This document shows, one piece after another, positions 40,287-48,989 of a stretch of 64,000 nt of DNA. The notes under the pieces are model-generated. The model ran no database searches. It had not been told where the DNA came from and saw only the letters and a list, made by a program, of their open reading frames with translations. The translations under genes and the position numbers were made by a program. The stretch's first letter is position 1. Every line of letters begins with the position of its first letter. Where the stretch lies: assembly GCF_030818905.1 (NCBI RefSeq), contig NZ_JAUTAZ010000001.1, positions 3,410,001 through 3,474,000 on the forward strand, given 5' to 3'. This DNA comes from Microbacterium sp. SORGH_AS_0888. GTDB lineage: Bacteria > Actinomycetota > Actinomycetes > Actinomycetales > Microbacteriaceae.

Positions 40287-42413
40287 ATGACGGAGGACCG
40301 CACACCGGCCAACGGGCGGATACGCAGGAGGCTCGGCATCCAGTCGCGCCTGTTGATCATGTTGATGGCGGTGAGCCTCGTCAGCGCCGGCGTGGTGGGC
40401 GTCATCGGCTACGTCAACGGCCGCGACTCGCTCCGAGATGCCGTCGTCGACCAGCTCACCGCGGTGCGCGAGCTGCGCACGGGCGAGATCAGCGCGCTCA
40501 TCGGGGAGATCCAGCGGGAGGCGTCGCTCGCGACCGACAACTCGAGCGCCCTCGACGCCTCGGCGGCGCTCAACCGCGGCTGGGACGCACTCGCCGGCGC
40601 GCAGCTGAGCGCCGAGCAGCGTGACGCGCTCACCGGCTACTACCGCGACACGTTCCTGCCGAAGGTCCAGTCCGCGACCGGTGAGACCTATGCCGACTCC
40701 GCTTTCGTCCCCGACTCCGCCGCGGGCGCCTATCTTCAGTACTGGTACACGCGCCAGGGCGGCGGGACGGATGCCGCGCTCTCGCTCCTGGACCCCGGCG
40801 ACGGCAGCGCCTACTCCGCGGCGCACGCCCGGGCACAGGGCTATTTCACGGACCTCGTCGACACGGTCGGCTACGAGGACGTGCTGGTCATGAACCTCGA
40901 CGGGAACGTGGTGTTCAGCGCCTACAACGGCGTCGAGCTCGGCACGGACCTCGACAAGGGGCCGTATCGCGGGAGTCTTCTCGCGAAGGCCTACCACGAC
41001 GCGATCGCGACCAACTCGGTCGACACCGTCATCACGACGGACATGGAGAGCTGGCTGCCCTCGTTCGGCGCGGCGACCATGTGGGTCGTCTCGCCGATCG
41101 GCAACGCGAACGGCATCACCGGCGCCATGGCGCTCCAGATCCCCGTGTCCTGGATCAACGACGTCATGACCGGGTACGACCGGTGGGACTCCCAGGGGCT
41201 CGGTCGAACGGGCGAGGTGTACCTCGCCGGCACCGACGGACTCATGCGCTCCAACTCCCGGTCGCTGATCCAGGACCCGAGCACGTATGCCCAGGCCGTG
41301 ATCGACAACGGCACGCCCCCGGATGTCGCGAACCGCATCGTCGCGGTCGGCGACACGGTCATCCGCCAGCCGGTCGATCAGGCGGCCGTACAGGAGGCGA
41401 TCGCGGGCAAGACCGGGACGATGACGTCGGCCCAGTACATTGGCTCGGAGAGCATCACCGCCTACGGTCCGGCGAACATCGAAGGACTCGACTGGGTCGT
41501 CGTCGCCCGCATGGAGACCTCCGAGGCCTTCGCGCCGGTGGCGGAGTTCACCCGCAATCTCGTGCTCTCGACCCTCGGACTGCTGCTGTTGGTCAGCGTC
41601 CTCGCGCTCGTGCTCGCGCAGGCCTTCACCCGGCCGGTCCGCCGACTCGCGGATGCCGTGCACCGGGTGTCCGACGGCGACTACGACGTGCGCGTCCCCG
41701 TCGGCGGAACGGACGAGATGGGCGAGCTGTCGCGAGCGTTCAACGAGATGGCCGGAACCCTCCGCGTCAAGGAGGACCTCATCCGCCATCAACGTGCGGA
41801 GAACGACCGGTTGCTGCACACCCTCATGCCGGACAGCCTGGCCGAGCGCTATCGCGAGGGGGAGGAGACCATCGCCGAGCAGCACGACGACGTGACGGTC
41901 GTCTTCGCCGAGCTCCTCGGCTTCGACGACTTCTCGCGGTCGCTGGACGGACACGAGGAGACCCTCGCCCTCAACGAGCTCATGCGCGGCTTCGATGAGG
42001 TCGCGGCCCGCACGGGCGTCGAGTCCGTCCGCACGCTGCGCGGCGGGTACCTCGCGACCTGCGGCCTCACGGTGCCGCGCGTGGACAACGCGCGTCGTGC
42101 CGTCGAGTTCGCGCTGGGGATGCGAGAGACCGTGCGGCAGTTCAACGACCGCACGGGCGCATCGCTCGACCTGCGCGCGGGTGTGCACAGCGGGTCGGTC
42201 ACGAGCGGCCTCGTCGCGCGCACCACGCTCGCGTACGACCTGTGGGGCGACGCGGTGAGCCTCGCCGGACGTGTGCGCCGCGCGGTCGACGAGCCCGGCG
42301 TCTACGTCAGCGACGCCGTGCACGATCGGCTCCACGGGCTGTGGGAGTTCGTGCAGGCGGGGACGGTGGACACCGCAGGCACGGCCGGGACGGTCTGGCG
42401 GGTCGAGGCGTGA
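40287..42413 (+). CDS. Receptor-type class III nucleotide cyclase, degenerate active site
   Basis: The 708-aa protein has helix 1 (about 23-43), a large extracytoplasmic sensor (45-425, Cache-like with VTVVF-independent strands and WVVSPIGNANGITGAMALQI), helix 2 (425-446), and HAMP (447-500, ending SRAFNEMAGTLRVKEDLI). The cyclase domain spans 530-708. Canonical residues are changed: the metal Asp of FADI is Glu542 (VVFAELLGF), the second metal Asp is Gly586 (TLRGGYLATCGL), substrate Lys is Arg582, and the catalytic Asn is Ser658 (WGDAVSLAGR). Asp651 and Arg662 remain. Catalysis is doubtful. Its stop overlaps the channel gene. Confidence 0.88.
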   Translation: MTEDRTPANGRIRRRLGIQSRLLIMLMAVSLVSAGVVGVIGYVNGRDSLRDAVVDQLTAVRELRTGEISALIGEIQREASLATDNSSALDASAALNRGWDALAGAQLSAEQRDALTGYYRDTFLPKVQSATGETYADSAFVPDSAAGAYLQYWYTRQGGGTDAALSLLDPGDGSAYSAAHARAQGYFTDLVDTVGYEDVLVMNLDGNVVFSAYNGVELGTDLDKGPYRGSLLAKAYHDAIATNSVDTVITTDMESWLPSFGAATMWVVSPIGNANGITGAMALQIPVSWINDVMTGYDRWDSQGLGRTGEVYLAGTDGLMRSNSRSLIQDPSTYAQAVIDNGTPPDVANRIVAVGDTVIRQPVDQAAVQEAIAGKTGTMTSAQYIGSESITAYGPANIEGLDWVVVARMETSEAFAPVAEFTRNLVLSTLGLLLLVSVLALVLAQAFTRPVRRLADAVHRVSDGDYDVRVPVGGTDEMGELSRAFNEMAGTLRVKEDLIRHQRAENDRLLHTLMPDSLAERYREGEETIAEQHDDVTVVFAELLGFDDFSRSLDGHEETLALNELMRGFDEVAARTGVESVRTLRGGYLATCGLTVPRVDNARRAVEFALGMRETVRQFNDRTGASLDLRAGVHSGSVTSGLVARTTLAYDLWGDAVSLAGRVRRAVDEPGVYVSDAVHDRLHGLWEFVQAGTVDTAGTAGTVWRVEA

Positions 42414-43807
42414 ACGCACTGCTCGGCGAGGGGTGGGTCTGGTGGGCGTTCGCGCTCGCGGTCGGGCTCCCGCTCGTGCTGGTCGTGCTCACCGAGGTCA
42501 TCAGCATCCTTCGCCGGCGTCGGAGCCCCGTCGTCAAGCCGCTCCTGCTGCTGCGCAACTGGGTCGTCCCGGTGGCGGCGCTCGTCGCGCTGCTGGCGTT
42601 CGCGACCCGCTCCGACCAGGACCTGATCTGGGTACGCATCGTCGGCACGGTGTTCGGCTTCCTGCTCATCCTGCTCGTGCTGTCGGCGCTCAACGTCGCG
42701 CTCTTCTCGACCGCGCGGGCGGGAACCTGGCGCGAGCGCGTGCCGACGATCTTCATCGAGATCGCACGACTCCTGCTGGTCGTCGTCGGCCTCGCGCTCC
42801 TGTTCCAGGTGGTCTGGCAGGCGGATGTCGGCGGTCTCATCGCCGCGCTCGGGGTCACATCGATCGTCATCGGCCTCGCGCTGCAGAACGCCGTCGGCGG
42901 CATCGTCTCCGGGCTGCTCGTCCTCTTCGAGCAGCCTTTCAAGATCGGCGACTGGATCGACACGGGCGATGCGAACGGACGCGTCGTCGAGGTCAACTGG
43001 CGCGCGCTGCACATCGAGACCGGATCGGGCGTCCAGGTGATCCCGAACGCCAAGCTCGCAGCGGCCTCGTTCCGCAATCTCAGCCGTCCTGCCGGGCCCT
43101 TCGCGGTGACGATCCCGGTCGTCTTCGCGCCCTCCGATCCGCCCGAGCGCGTCCGGGCGCTGCTGCGGGATGTCGGTGAGCGGCTGCCCCAGCGCCTGGT
43201 CGGCCGCCCCGTCGAGGTCGACTATCTCGGCGCCGGGTCCTTCTCCGCTGCCATCCCCGTGCTCTCGCCCGCGTTGCAGGGCGAGACGACCGGTGTCTTC
43301 CTCGGACGCCTGTGGTACGCGGCGCGCCGTGCGGGCCTGGCGCTCGACAAGATCGCCTCCGATCCCGAGCAGCACCGGACGGCCCTCGCCGTCGCGCTCG
43401 AGGGCGCGGCGCGGGCACTCCACCTCGACGGGCCGCTCCGTGAGGATGCCGAGAAGATGTGCCGCATCGAGACCTACGCCGCGGGCGAGCTCCTCGGCCG
43501 TGCCGGCGAGGTGCCGGACGCGGTGCGCTACGTCGTCGCCGGGTCCGCCCGCGTGACGGCGCCGACCCCGCGCGGCGACGTCGAGTGCGGCACGATCGAC
43601 GCGGGCGAGCTGATCGGCAGCGCCGCGCTCACCCGGGAACGTTCCCGGGTCTCCGTCGTGACCCGCGAGACCTCCTCGGTGCTCGTGCTGCCGGTGGAGT
43701 TCGCGAACCGGGTGATCCGCGCGCACCCGATCTTCGCGTCCGAGCTCGGCGCGGACCTGGAGCTGCGCCGGGAGCAGGCCGCGCACGCCGTCGACGCGAG
43801 CCGCTGA
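42410..43807 (+). CDS. MscS-like channel with C-terminal cyclic-nucleotide-binding domain
   Basis: The 465-aa product starts at GTG inside the cyclase stop (GTGA). It has four membrane segments and the MscS pore and beta domain (SIVIGLALQNAVGGIVSGLL, then EQPFKIGDWI, residues 151-183; VQVIPNAKLA). A Crp-like domain covers 344-440 (GELLGRAGEVPDAVRYVVAG; GELIGSAALTRERSRVSVV). This is the architecture of bacterial CNG (bCNG) channels. In the phosphate-binding cassette the ribose-binding Glu (IGEL in Crp) is Ser404, while an Arg (413) is kept. Ligand identity is therefore open. Confidence 0.88.
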   Translation: MNALLGEGWVWWAFALAVGLPLVLVVLTEVISILRRRRSPVVKPLLLLRNWVVPVAALVALLAFATRSDQDLIWVRIVGTVFGFLLILLVLSALNVALFSTARAGTWRERVPTIFIEIARLLLVVVGLALLFQVVWQADVGGLIAALGVTSIVIGLALQNAVGGIVSGLLVLFEQPFKIGDWIDTGDANGRVVEVNWRALHIETGSGVQVIPNAKLAAASFRNLSRPAGPFAVTIPVVFAPSDPPERVRALLRDVGERLPQRLVGRPVEVDYLGAGSFSAAIPVLSPALQGETTGVFLGRLWYAARRAGLALDKIASDPEQHRTALAVALEGAARALHLDGPLREDAEKMCRIETYAAGELLGRAGEVPDAVRYVVAGSARVTAPTPRGDVECGTIDAGELIGSAALTRERSRVSVVTRETSSVLVLPVEFANRVIRAHPIFASELGADLELRREQAAHAVDASR

Positions 43808-43849
43808 GCCGGGCCGGTGTCGGCGGTCCGACCTACACTTGATCTCGAT

Positions 43850-46273
43850 ATGACCGAGGCCCACGCGGCCGCGCGCGGCGCGGCATCCGTTCCCGTCGTC
43901 GTCCCCTCCGCCGCGCGGCCCGACGACGACCTGCTCGTCGGGCTCAACGAGCCGCAGCGCGCCGCCGTCACGTACCGCGGTCCTGCGCTCCTGATCGTCG
44001 CGGGCGCGGGGTCGGGCAAGACCCGCGTGCTCACGCACCGCATCGCGTCGTTGCTGCGGCATCGCGAGGCATGGCCCAGCCAGATCCTCGCGATCACGTT
44101 CACGAACAAGGCCGCGGGAGAGATGCGTGAGCGCGTCGAGCAGCTCGTGGGCGAGAGTGCCCGCGGCATGTGGATCTCGACGTTCCACTCCGCGTGCGTG
44201 CGGATCCTGCGGCGCGAGGCCCAGCAGTTCGGCTTCACCTCGGCGTTCACGATCTACGACTCCGGCGACTCGCGGGCTCTCATCAAGCGTCTCGTCAAGG
44301 AGCACGAGGGCGACGCGTACGGGCTCACCCCGGCGGCGGTCCAGAGCCGTATCTCGCGGCTGAAGAACGAGCTGACGGATGCCGAGGCCTACGCCCGCCA
44401 GGCGAACCTCAGCGACCCGGCCGAGCGCATCTTCGTCGAGATCTTCGGCGACTACCAGCGGGCGCTGCAGCGCGCCAATGCCTTCGACTTCGACGACCTC
44501 ATCGCGCAGACGGTGTACCTGTTCCGCGCCTTCCCGCACGTGGCCGACACGTATCGGCGCCGGTTCCGCCACATCCTCGTCGACGAGTACCAGGACACGA
44601 ATCATGCGCAGTACGCGCTCATCCGCGAGCTGACGCGGCCGGTCACCGGCGGGGGCGAGGCCTTCTCCTCCGGCGGCATGATGATCTTCGAGGCGGAGTC
44701 CGCGCCCGAGGTCGAGGCGGCGTCGCTGACGGTCGTGGGCGACTCCGACCAGTCGATCTACGCCTTCCGCGGAGCCGACATCCGCAACATCAGCGAGTTC
44801 GAGCGCGACTTCCCAGGCGCGACGGTCGTGCTGCTCGAGCAGAACTACCGCTCGACGCAGAACATCCTGTCGGCCGCCAACGCCGTCATCAGCAACAACT
44901 TCGACCGCAAGGACAAGAAGCTGTGGACGGATGTCGGAGCGGGGGAGCCCATCGTCGGGTTCACCGGCTACTCGCAGCACGACGAGGCGCAGTTCGTCGC
45001 CGACGAGATCGAAGCCCTCCACCGCCGGGGCGTCGCGTACGGCGACGTCGCGGTGTTCTACCGCACGAACTCGCAGTCGCGCGCGCTGGAGGAGATCTTC
45101 ATCCGTGCGGCACTGCCGTACAAGATCATGGGCGGAACGAAGTTCTACGAGCGCGCCGAGATCAAGGACGCGCTCGCCTACCTCGTGGCGGTCGCGAACC
45201 CCTCGGACGAGATGGCGCTGCGCCGGATCCTCAACAAGCCGCGCCGGGGGATCGGCGAGGTCACCGAGACGGCGATCGCCCGCTATGCGCAGGAGCACGA
45301 GATATCGTTCCGCGATGCCCTGGCGGACGCGCCGTCGCTCGGCTTCGGGCCGAAGATCCAAGCCGCGATCGTGCAGCTCGACGCCGTGCTCGCCGAGGCG
45401 AGCGCGCTCATGCTCCCGGCCACGGGCGAGCTCGCGCCCCCCACCGTCGTCGCCGAGGGGCTCAGCCTGCTGCTGCAGAAGACCGGCTACTCGGACGCGC
45501 TCCGCGCGAGCCGCGACCCGCAGGACGAAGCGCGGCTCGAGAACCTCGACGAGCTCGTCGCCGTCGCGCGCGAGTTCGCTCGCAACAACCCCGAGGGCAC
45601 GCTCGTCGACTTCCTCACCGAGGTCGCGCTGGTCGCCGACGCCGACGACCTCGACGACGCGTCGGGCTCGGTGTCGCTCATGACGCTCCACACCGCGAAG
45701 GGGCTCGAGTACGACGCCGTGTTCATCACAGGCGTCGAGGAAGACCTCATCCCGCACCGGATCTCGGCGGGGGAGCCCGGCGGCCCCGCCGAGGAGCGCC
45801 GCCTGTTCTACGTGGGCGTCACGCGCGCCCGCAAGCGTCTGTACCTGTCGCTCGCGATGACACGCGCCCAGTTCGGCGAGGTGACGGTCGCGATGCCGAG
45901 CCGGTTCCTGCAGGAGATCCCCGCCGAGCTCATCGACTGGCGCCAGTCTCCGGGTGATGTCAACTCGCGCGGCGGCATGCAGTCCCGCGCGCTCAACGCT
46001 CGTCGGCCCGGCGGTCCCCGCCGCGACGACATCCCCGCGCTCAAGCCGAAGTCGACCTCGCTGGATCGCTTCCCGAACCGGGTTCCCGCGAAGGTGCGCG
46101 ACAACAGCGACATGGAGCTCGCGCCCGGGGACCGCATCCGCCACGACGATTTCGGCGAGGGGCGCGTGGACGCCGTCACCGGCGAGGGGGCCAAGCGCGT
46201 CGCGCACGTGCGGTTCGACAGCGCCGGGGCCAAGAAGCTGCTGGTGAAGATCGCGCCGATCGAGAAGCTGTAG
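43850..46273 (+). CDS. pcrA: UvrD/PcrA-type superfamily 1 DNA helicase
   Basis: The 807-aa 3'-5' helicase acts in nucleotide excision repair and replication-fork upkeep. Motifs in order: Q-motif LNEPQRAAV, Walker A AGAGSGKTRVL, Ia TFTNKAAGEM, II VDEYQDTN, III VVGDSDQSIYAFRGA, IV QNYRSTQNI, V TLHTAKGLEYDAVF, VI YVGVTRARKRL. The C-terminal Tudor-like RNAP-binding tail is present (RIRHDDFGEGRVDAV). ATG 43850 begins a short Ala-rich leader. GTG 43817 is a less likely start. Confidence 0.94.
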   Translation: MTEAHAAARGAASVPVVVPSAARPDDDLLVGLNEPQRAAVTYRGPALLIVAGAGSGKTRVLTHRIASLLRHREAWPSQILAITFTNKAAGEMRERVEQLVGESARGMWISTFHSACVRILRREAQQFGFTSAFTIYDSGDSRALIKRLVKEHEGDAYGLTPAAVQSRISRLKNELTDAEAYARQANLSDPAERIFVEIFGDYQRALQRANAFDFDDLIAQTVYLFRAFPHVADTYRRRFRHILVDEYQDTNHAQYALIRELTRPVTGGGEAFSSGGMMIFEAESAPEVEAASLTVVGDSDQSIYAFRGADIRNISEFERDFPGATVVLLEQNYRSTQNILSAANAVISNNFDRKDKKLWTDVGAGEPIVGFTGYSQHDEAQFVADEIEALHRRGVAYGDVAVFYRTNSQSRALEEIFIRAALPYKIMGGTKFYERAEIKDALAYLVAVANPSDEMALRRILNKPRRGIGEVTETAIARYAQEHEISFRDALADAPSLGFGPKIQAAIVQLDAVLAEASALMLPATGELAPPTVVAEGLSLLLQKTGYSDALRASRDPQDEARLENLDELVAVAREFARNNPEGTLVDFLTEVALVADADDLDDASGSVSLMTLHTAKGLEYDAVFITGVEEDLIPHRISAGEPGGPAEERRLFYVGVTRARKRLYLSLAMTRAQFGEVTVAMPSRFLQEIPAELIDWRQSPGDVNSRGGMQSRALNARRPGGPRRDDIPALKPKSTSLDRFPNRVPAKVRDNSDMELAPGDRIRHDDFGEGRVDAVTGEGAKRVAHVRFDSAGAKKLLVKIAPIEKL

Positions 46274-46276
46274 CGC

Positions 46277-46540
46277 TCAGTCGCTCGCGGGGTCCGGCGG
46301 CAGCAGCGTCGACAAGGGGATCTCGAGCACGGCGGCCAGCGCCGAGAGCGTGCGCAGTCGCGGGTTCGCGGGCGTCCCCGGATTCGACTCGCCCTTCTCG
46401 AGCTTGCGGTAGGTGAACGCGGAGAGGCCTGCCGCGTGAGCGAGGTACTCCTGCGAGATGCCCTTGCCGGCGCGTGCGCGGGCCAGTGTCAGCCCGAGCT
46501 CTTTCGCGTACCTCGTCCACGCGTCGTCGGGAATCGGCAT
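46277..46540 (-). CDS. XRE-family regulator
   Basis: This 87-aa HTH protein reads LGLTLARARAGKGISQEYLA, HAAGLSAFTYRKLEKGESNP, then NPRLRTLSALAAVLEIPLST, closely parallel to the XRE protein at 32493. GGGGAG lies directly before the ATG. It converges on pcrA with 3 nt between the stops. Palindromes upstream suggest autoregulation. Confidence 0.82.
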   Translation of the reverse strand: MPIPDDAWTRYAKELGLTLARARAGKGISQEYLAHAAGLSAFTYRKLEKGESNPGTPANPRLRTLSALAAVLEIPLSTLLPPDPASD

Positions 46541-46569
46541 CTCCCCAGGCTCGCGTGAGGGGCGGCAAC

Positions 46570-46621
46570 ACATGCACATGTAAACATGCTCAACTATGGC
46601 GGAGGGCGCATGTATACGTGC
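46570..46621. promoter_or_regulatory. CATG-type dyads upstream of the XRE gene
   Basis: ACATG-CA-CATGT (46570-46581) and GCATGTATACGTGC (46608-46621), plus an ACATG between, form an AT-rich cluster about 30-80 nt upstream of the start. They are likely operator half-sites. The remaining stretch to 46893 has no gene I can support. Confidence 0.5.
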
Positions 46622-46905
46622 TATCATGTGGCTACATCGGCGACCGTTCGGGGTCACGTCGCGTCACATCACCCGTTTGCGGACTGCGTGCCCCTCGTGG
46701 CCGGCAAACGGAATGCGGCGTCCGTGATGTCCTCGTATGGTCGGCTCGTCCGTCGACGTCGTCGTCATCGGAACGGCGGGTGAGCGAGCGGGCGTCGGTG
46801 TCCCCCCGGTGAGTCGCCGGGTGGGGAGTGCTCCCTGGCACGCCCCACCCGGCGGCGCCCTCGCACCCGCTGTCGTGCGGGAGGCCCCGGGGTTAGGGTC
46901 GGACG

Positions 46906-47907
46906 ATGGGCATCTTCTCGCGGTCCTCACGCACCCCCTCGTCCAGCGACTCGTCCGCGTCCGTCGACGCGGCGGCGACGCCGGCGGAACAGGCGGACCC
47001 CGCCGCCGACGCCGCTCCCGCCGTCGGCATCTCCGTCTCCTCGTTCCGAGGTGTGGGGGAGGCCGCCGGTCCGGCGCCGGTCGAGGACGCCGAGGCGCCG
47101 GCTCCCGCACCGTCGGCGCGCACGCCGCGCACGCGGACGACGGTTCCCGGAGTCACCGACAACGCGCTGCTGACGGCGGCGCTGCTCGCTCTTCCTCCGC
47201 AGGCGAGCCCGCAGGAGCGCCTGAACGTCGTGCGCCAGATGCTCCAGGGGCACCTCTACCTCCGCGTTCGCGGAGACGCGCGGTCGCTGCTCGCCGCGGG
47301 CGAGAACCTTCCGATGACGGTCGCCACCTCCGGCGATGAGCAGTACCTCCTGGCCTACAGCGGCGGGGAGCCGTTGCAGGAGGCCGTCCGCTCCGACGGC
47401 GACACCGAGACCTCGGCCGTCGCGGTGCCGGTCGCGCAGGTGCTGCAGCAGGCGCTCGCGGGCCCGTTCACGGGGCTGGTGATCGATCACGCCTCGGGGG
47501 ACGCATCCGTGATCCTGCCGCGCACGCTGCTCGAGCGCGCGCTCGACGACCTCGACGAGACGACGGCCGTCAAGTCGGCGTTGATCGGCGAGCGCACGCC
47601 CGAGGCGATCGCGGCGCTCGTGGAGGCGATGCGCGGTGCACCGCTGTGGATCGCCGCGCGGCAGGGCGAGGACGGGCAGATCGGCGTCGCCGAGGCGCGT
47701 ATGAGCGACGGCCGTCGCATGCTCGAGGTCTACTCGCACCCGCTGGAGCTGCACGTCCTCGGCCGCGGCGACGCGGCTGCCAAGGTCACGGCGGAGCAGC
47801 TCGGTCTCGCGCTGGCGAGCGACCCGGAGCTGGCCGGGGTCGTGGTGAACCCGCAGGGGCCGTGGATGCAGCTCTCGCGCGCGGACCTCGCGCCGCTGCT
47901 GCCCTGA
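46906..47907 (+). CDS. SseB-family N-terminal domain protein
   Basis: The 333-aa protein has a disordered Ala/Pro/Ser leader (1-80). Two SseB-like regions follow, around PVAQVLQQALAGPFTGLVID and PLELHVLGRGDAAAKVTAEQ, each ending in a buried helix. SseB enhances serine sensitivity in E. coli; the molecular role is unknown. The ATG is 6 nt behind TAGGGT (46894-46899). Confidence 0.75.
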   Translation: MGIFSRSSRTPSSSDSSASVDAAATPAEQADPAADAAPAVGISVSSFRGVGEAAGPAPVEDAEAPAPAPSARTPRTRTTVPGVTDNALLTAALLALPPQASPQERLNVVRQMLQGHLYLRVRGDARSLLAAGENLPMTVATSGDEQYLLAYSGGEPLQEAVRSDGDTETSAVAVPVAQVLQQALAGPFTGLVIDHASGDASVILPRTLLERALDDLDETTAVKSALIGERTPEAIAALVEAMRGAPLWIAARQGEDGQIGVAEARMSDGRRMLEVYSHPLELHVLGRGDAAAKVTAEQLGLALASDPELAGVVVNPQGPWMQLSRADLAPLLP

Positions 47908-47959
47908 GCCGGAAGGCAAGGGGGATGTGGGATGCGCCACCGCTGCCTAGGGTGAGGGA

Positions 47960-48979
47960 ATGGCGTCCGAGCGCATCACCCTGACCGTCCCCGGCCCCGC
48001 CGGCGAGCGCGAGATCGGGCTCTCGAGCCCGAACCGCGTCCTGTGGCCGGAGCTCGGGATCACGAAACGGGAGCTCGCCGAGTACGTGATCGCCGTGGGC
48101 ACGCCGTTCCTCGCCGCCAACGGTCGCCGTCCGGTGTCGCTGGAACGGTTCCCGGACGGTGTCGGCGGTGAGAGCTTCTTCTCCAAGAACCCGCCCAAGG
48201 GGGCGCCGGCGTTCGTCGAGGCGGTGACCGTCACCTACAACAGCGGGCGGCGACATCCGCAGCTCGTCCTCACCGAGGTGGCGACCGCCGTCTGGGCCGT
48301 GCAGATGAACACCATGGTGTTCCACCCCTGGGCCTCGCGGACCGATGACACCGACAGGCCGGTCGAGCTGCGCATCGACCTCGACCCGCAGCCGGGGACC
48401 GGGTTCGCCGAGGCATCGGCGGTCGCCCCCGCGATGCGCGACGTCCTCGCGGAGGCGGGGCTGGCGTCGTGGATCAAGACGAGCGGAAACCGCAGCCTCC
48501 ACCTGTTCTGCCCGATAGAGCCGACGCACGAGTTCCTCGACGTGCGGCATGCGGTCATCGCCGCGGCACGCGAGCTCGAGCGCCGGATGCCCGACCGCGT
48601 CACGACCGCGTGGTGGAAGGAGGAGCGCGGCACCCGCATCTTCATCGACTTCAACCAGGCCAATCGCGACCGGACGATGGCCGGCGCCTACAGCCCGCGC
48701 GCGCTGGCGGGAGCCACCGTGTCCACCCCGATCACGTGGGAGGAGCTGCCCGAGGTGGACCCTGCGGCCTTCACCGTGCGCACCATCCCGGCCCGGCTGG
48801 ATGCCGTCGGCGACCCCTGGGCTGACTTCGACGCCGCGCCGGGTCGCATCGACACGCTGCTCGACTGGTGGGAGCGGGATCTCGCCGCCGGGCTCGGTGA
48901 GCTGCCCTTCCCGCCGGAGTTCCCGAAGATGCCCGGCGAGCCCTCGCGCGTGCAGCCCTCGCGAGCCCGCCGCGACTGA
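47960..48979 (+). CDS. LigD-type primase-polymerase domain protein
   Basis: The 339-aa protein is the stand-alone polymerase of the LigD family: RVLWPELGITKRELAEYVIA, RRPVSLERFPDG, FFSKNPPKGAP, a catalytic LRIDLDPQPG (Asp pair), KTSGNRSLHLFCPI, and IFIDFNQANRDRTMAGAYSP. These archaeo-eukaryotic primase-like enzymes add nucleotides at DNA breaks in NHEJ or related repair. It is convergent with a separate ligase gene. ATG lies 6 nt after TAGGGT. Confidence 0.9.
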   Translation: MASERITLTVPGPAGEREIGLSSPNRVLWPELGITKRELAEYVIAVGTPFLAANGRRPVSLERFPDGVGGESFFSKNPPKGAPAFVEAVTVTYNSGRRHPQLVLTEVATAVWAVQMNTMVFHPWASRTDDTDRPVELRIDLDPQPGTGFAEASAVAPAMRDVLAEAGLASWIKTSGNRSLHLFCPIEPTHEFLDVRHAVIAAARELERRMPDRVTTAWWKEERGTRIFIDFNQANRDRTMAGAYSPRALAGATVSTPITWEELPEVDPAAFTVRTIPARLDAVGDPWADFDAAPGRIDTLLDWWERDLAAGLGELPFPPEFPKMPGEPSRVQPSRARRD

Positions 48980-48989
48980 GCGCGGGCAG

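Noticed and set aside
40287..43807. Reading the cyclase-channel pair as a Pycsar or CBASS anti-phage system
   Set aside because: Pycsar cyclases are soluble and CBASS uses CD-NTases; here the cyclase is a receptor with HAMP and the effector is MscS-like. Nothing points to phage defence.
42302..46207. 1301-aa open frame on the minus strand across the channel and pcrA genes
   Set aside because: It mirrors two well-supported plus-strand genes; high GC third positions keep the antisense frame open and its sequence is Arg/Asp/Glu-rich with no domain.
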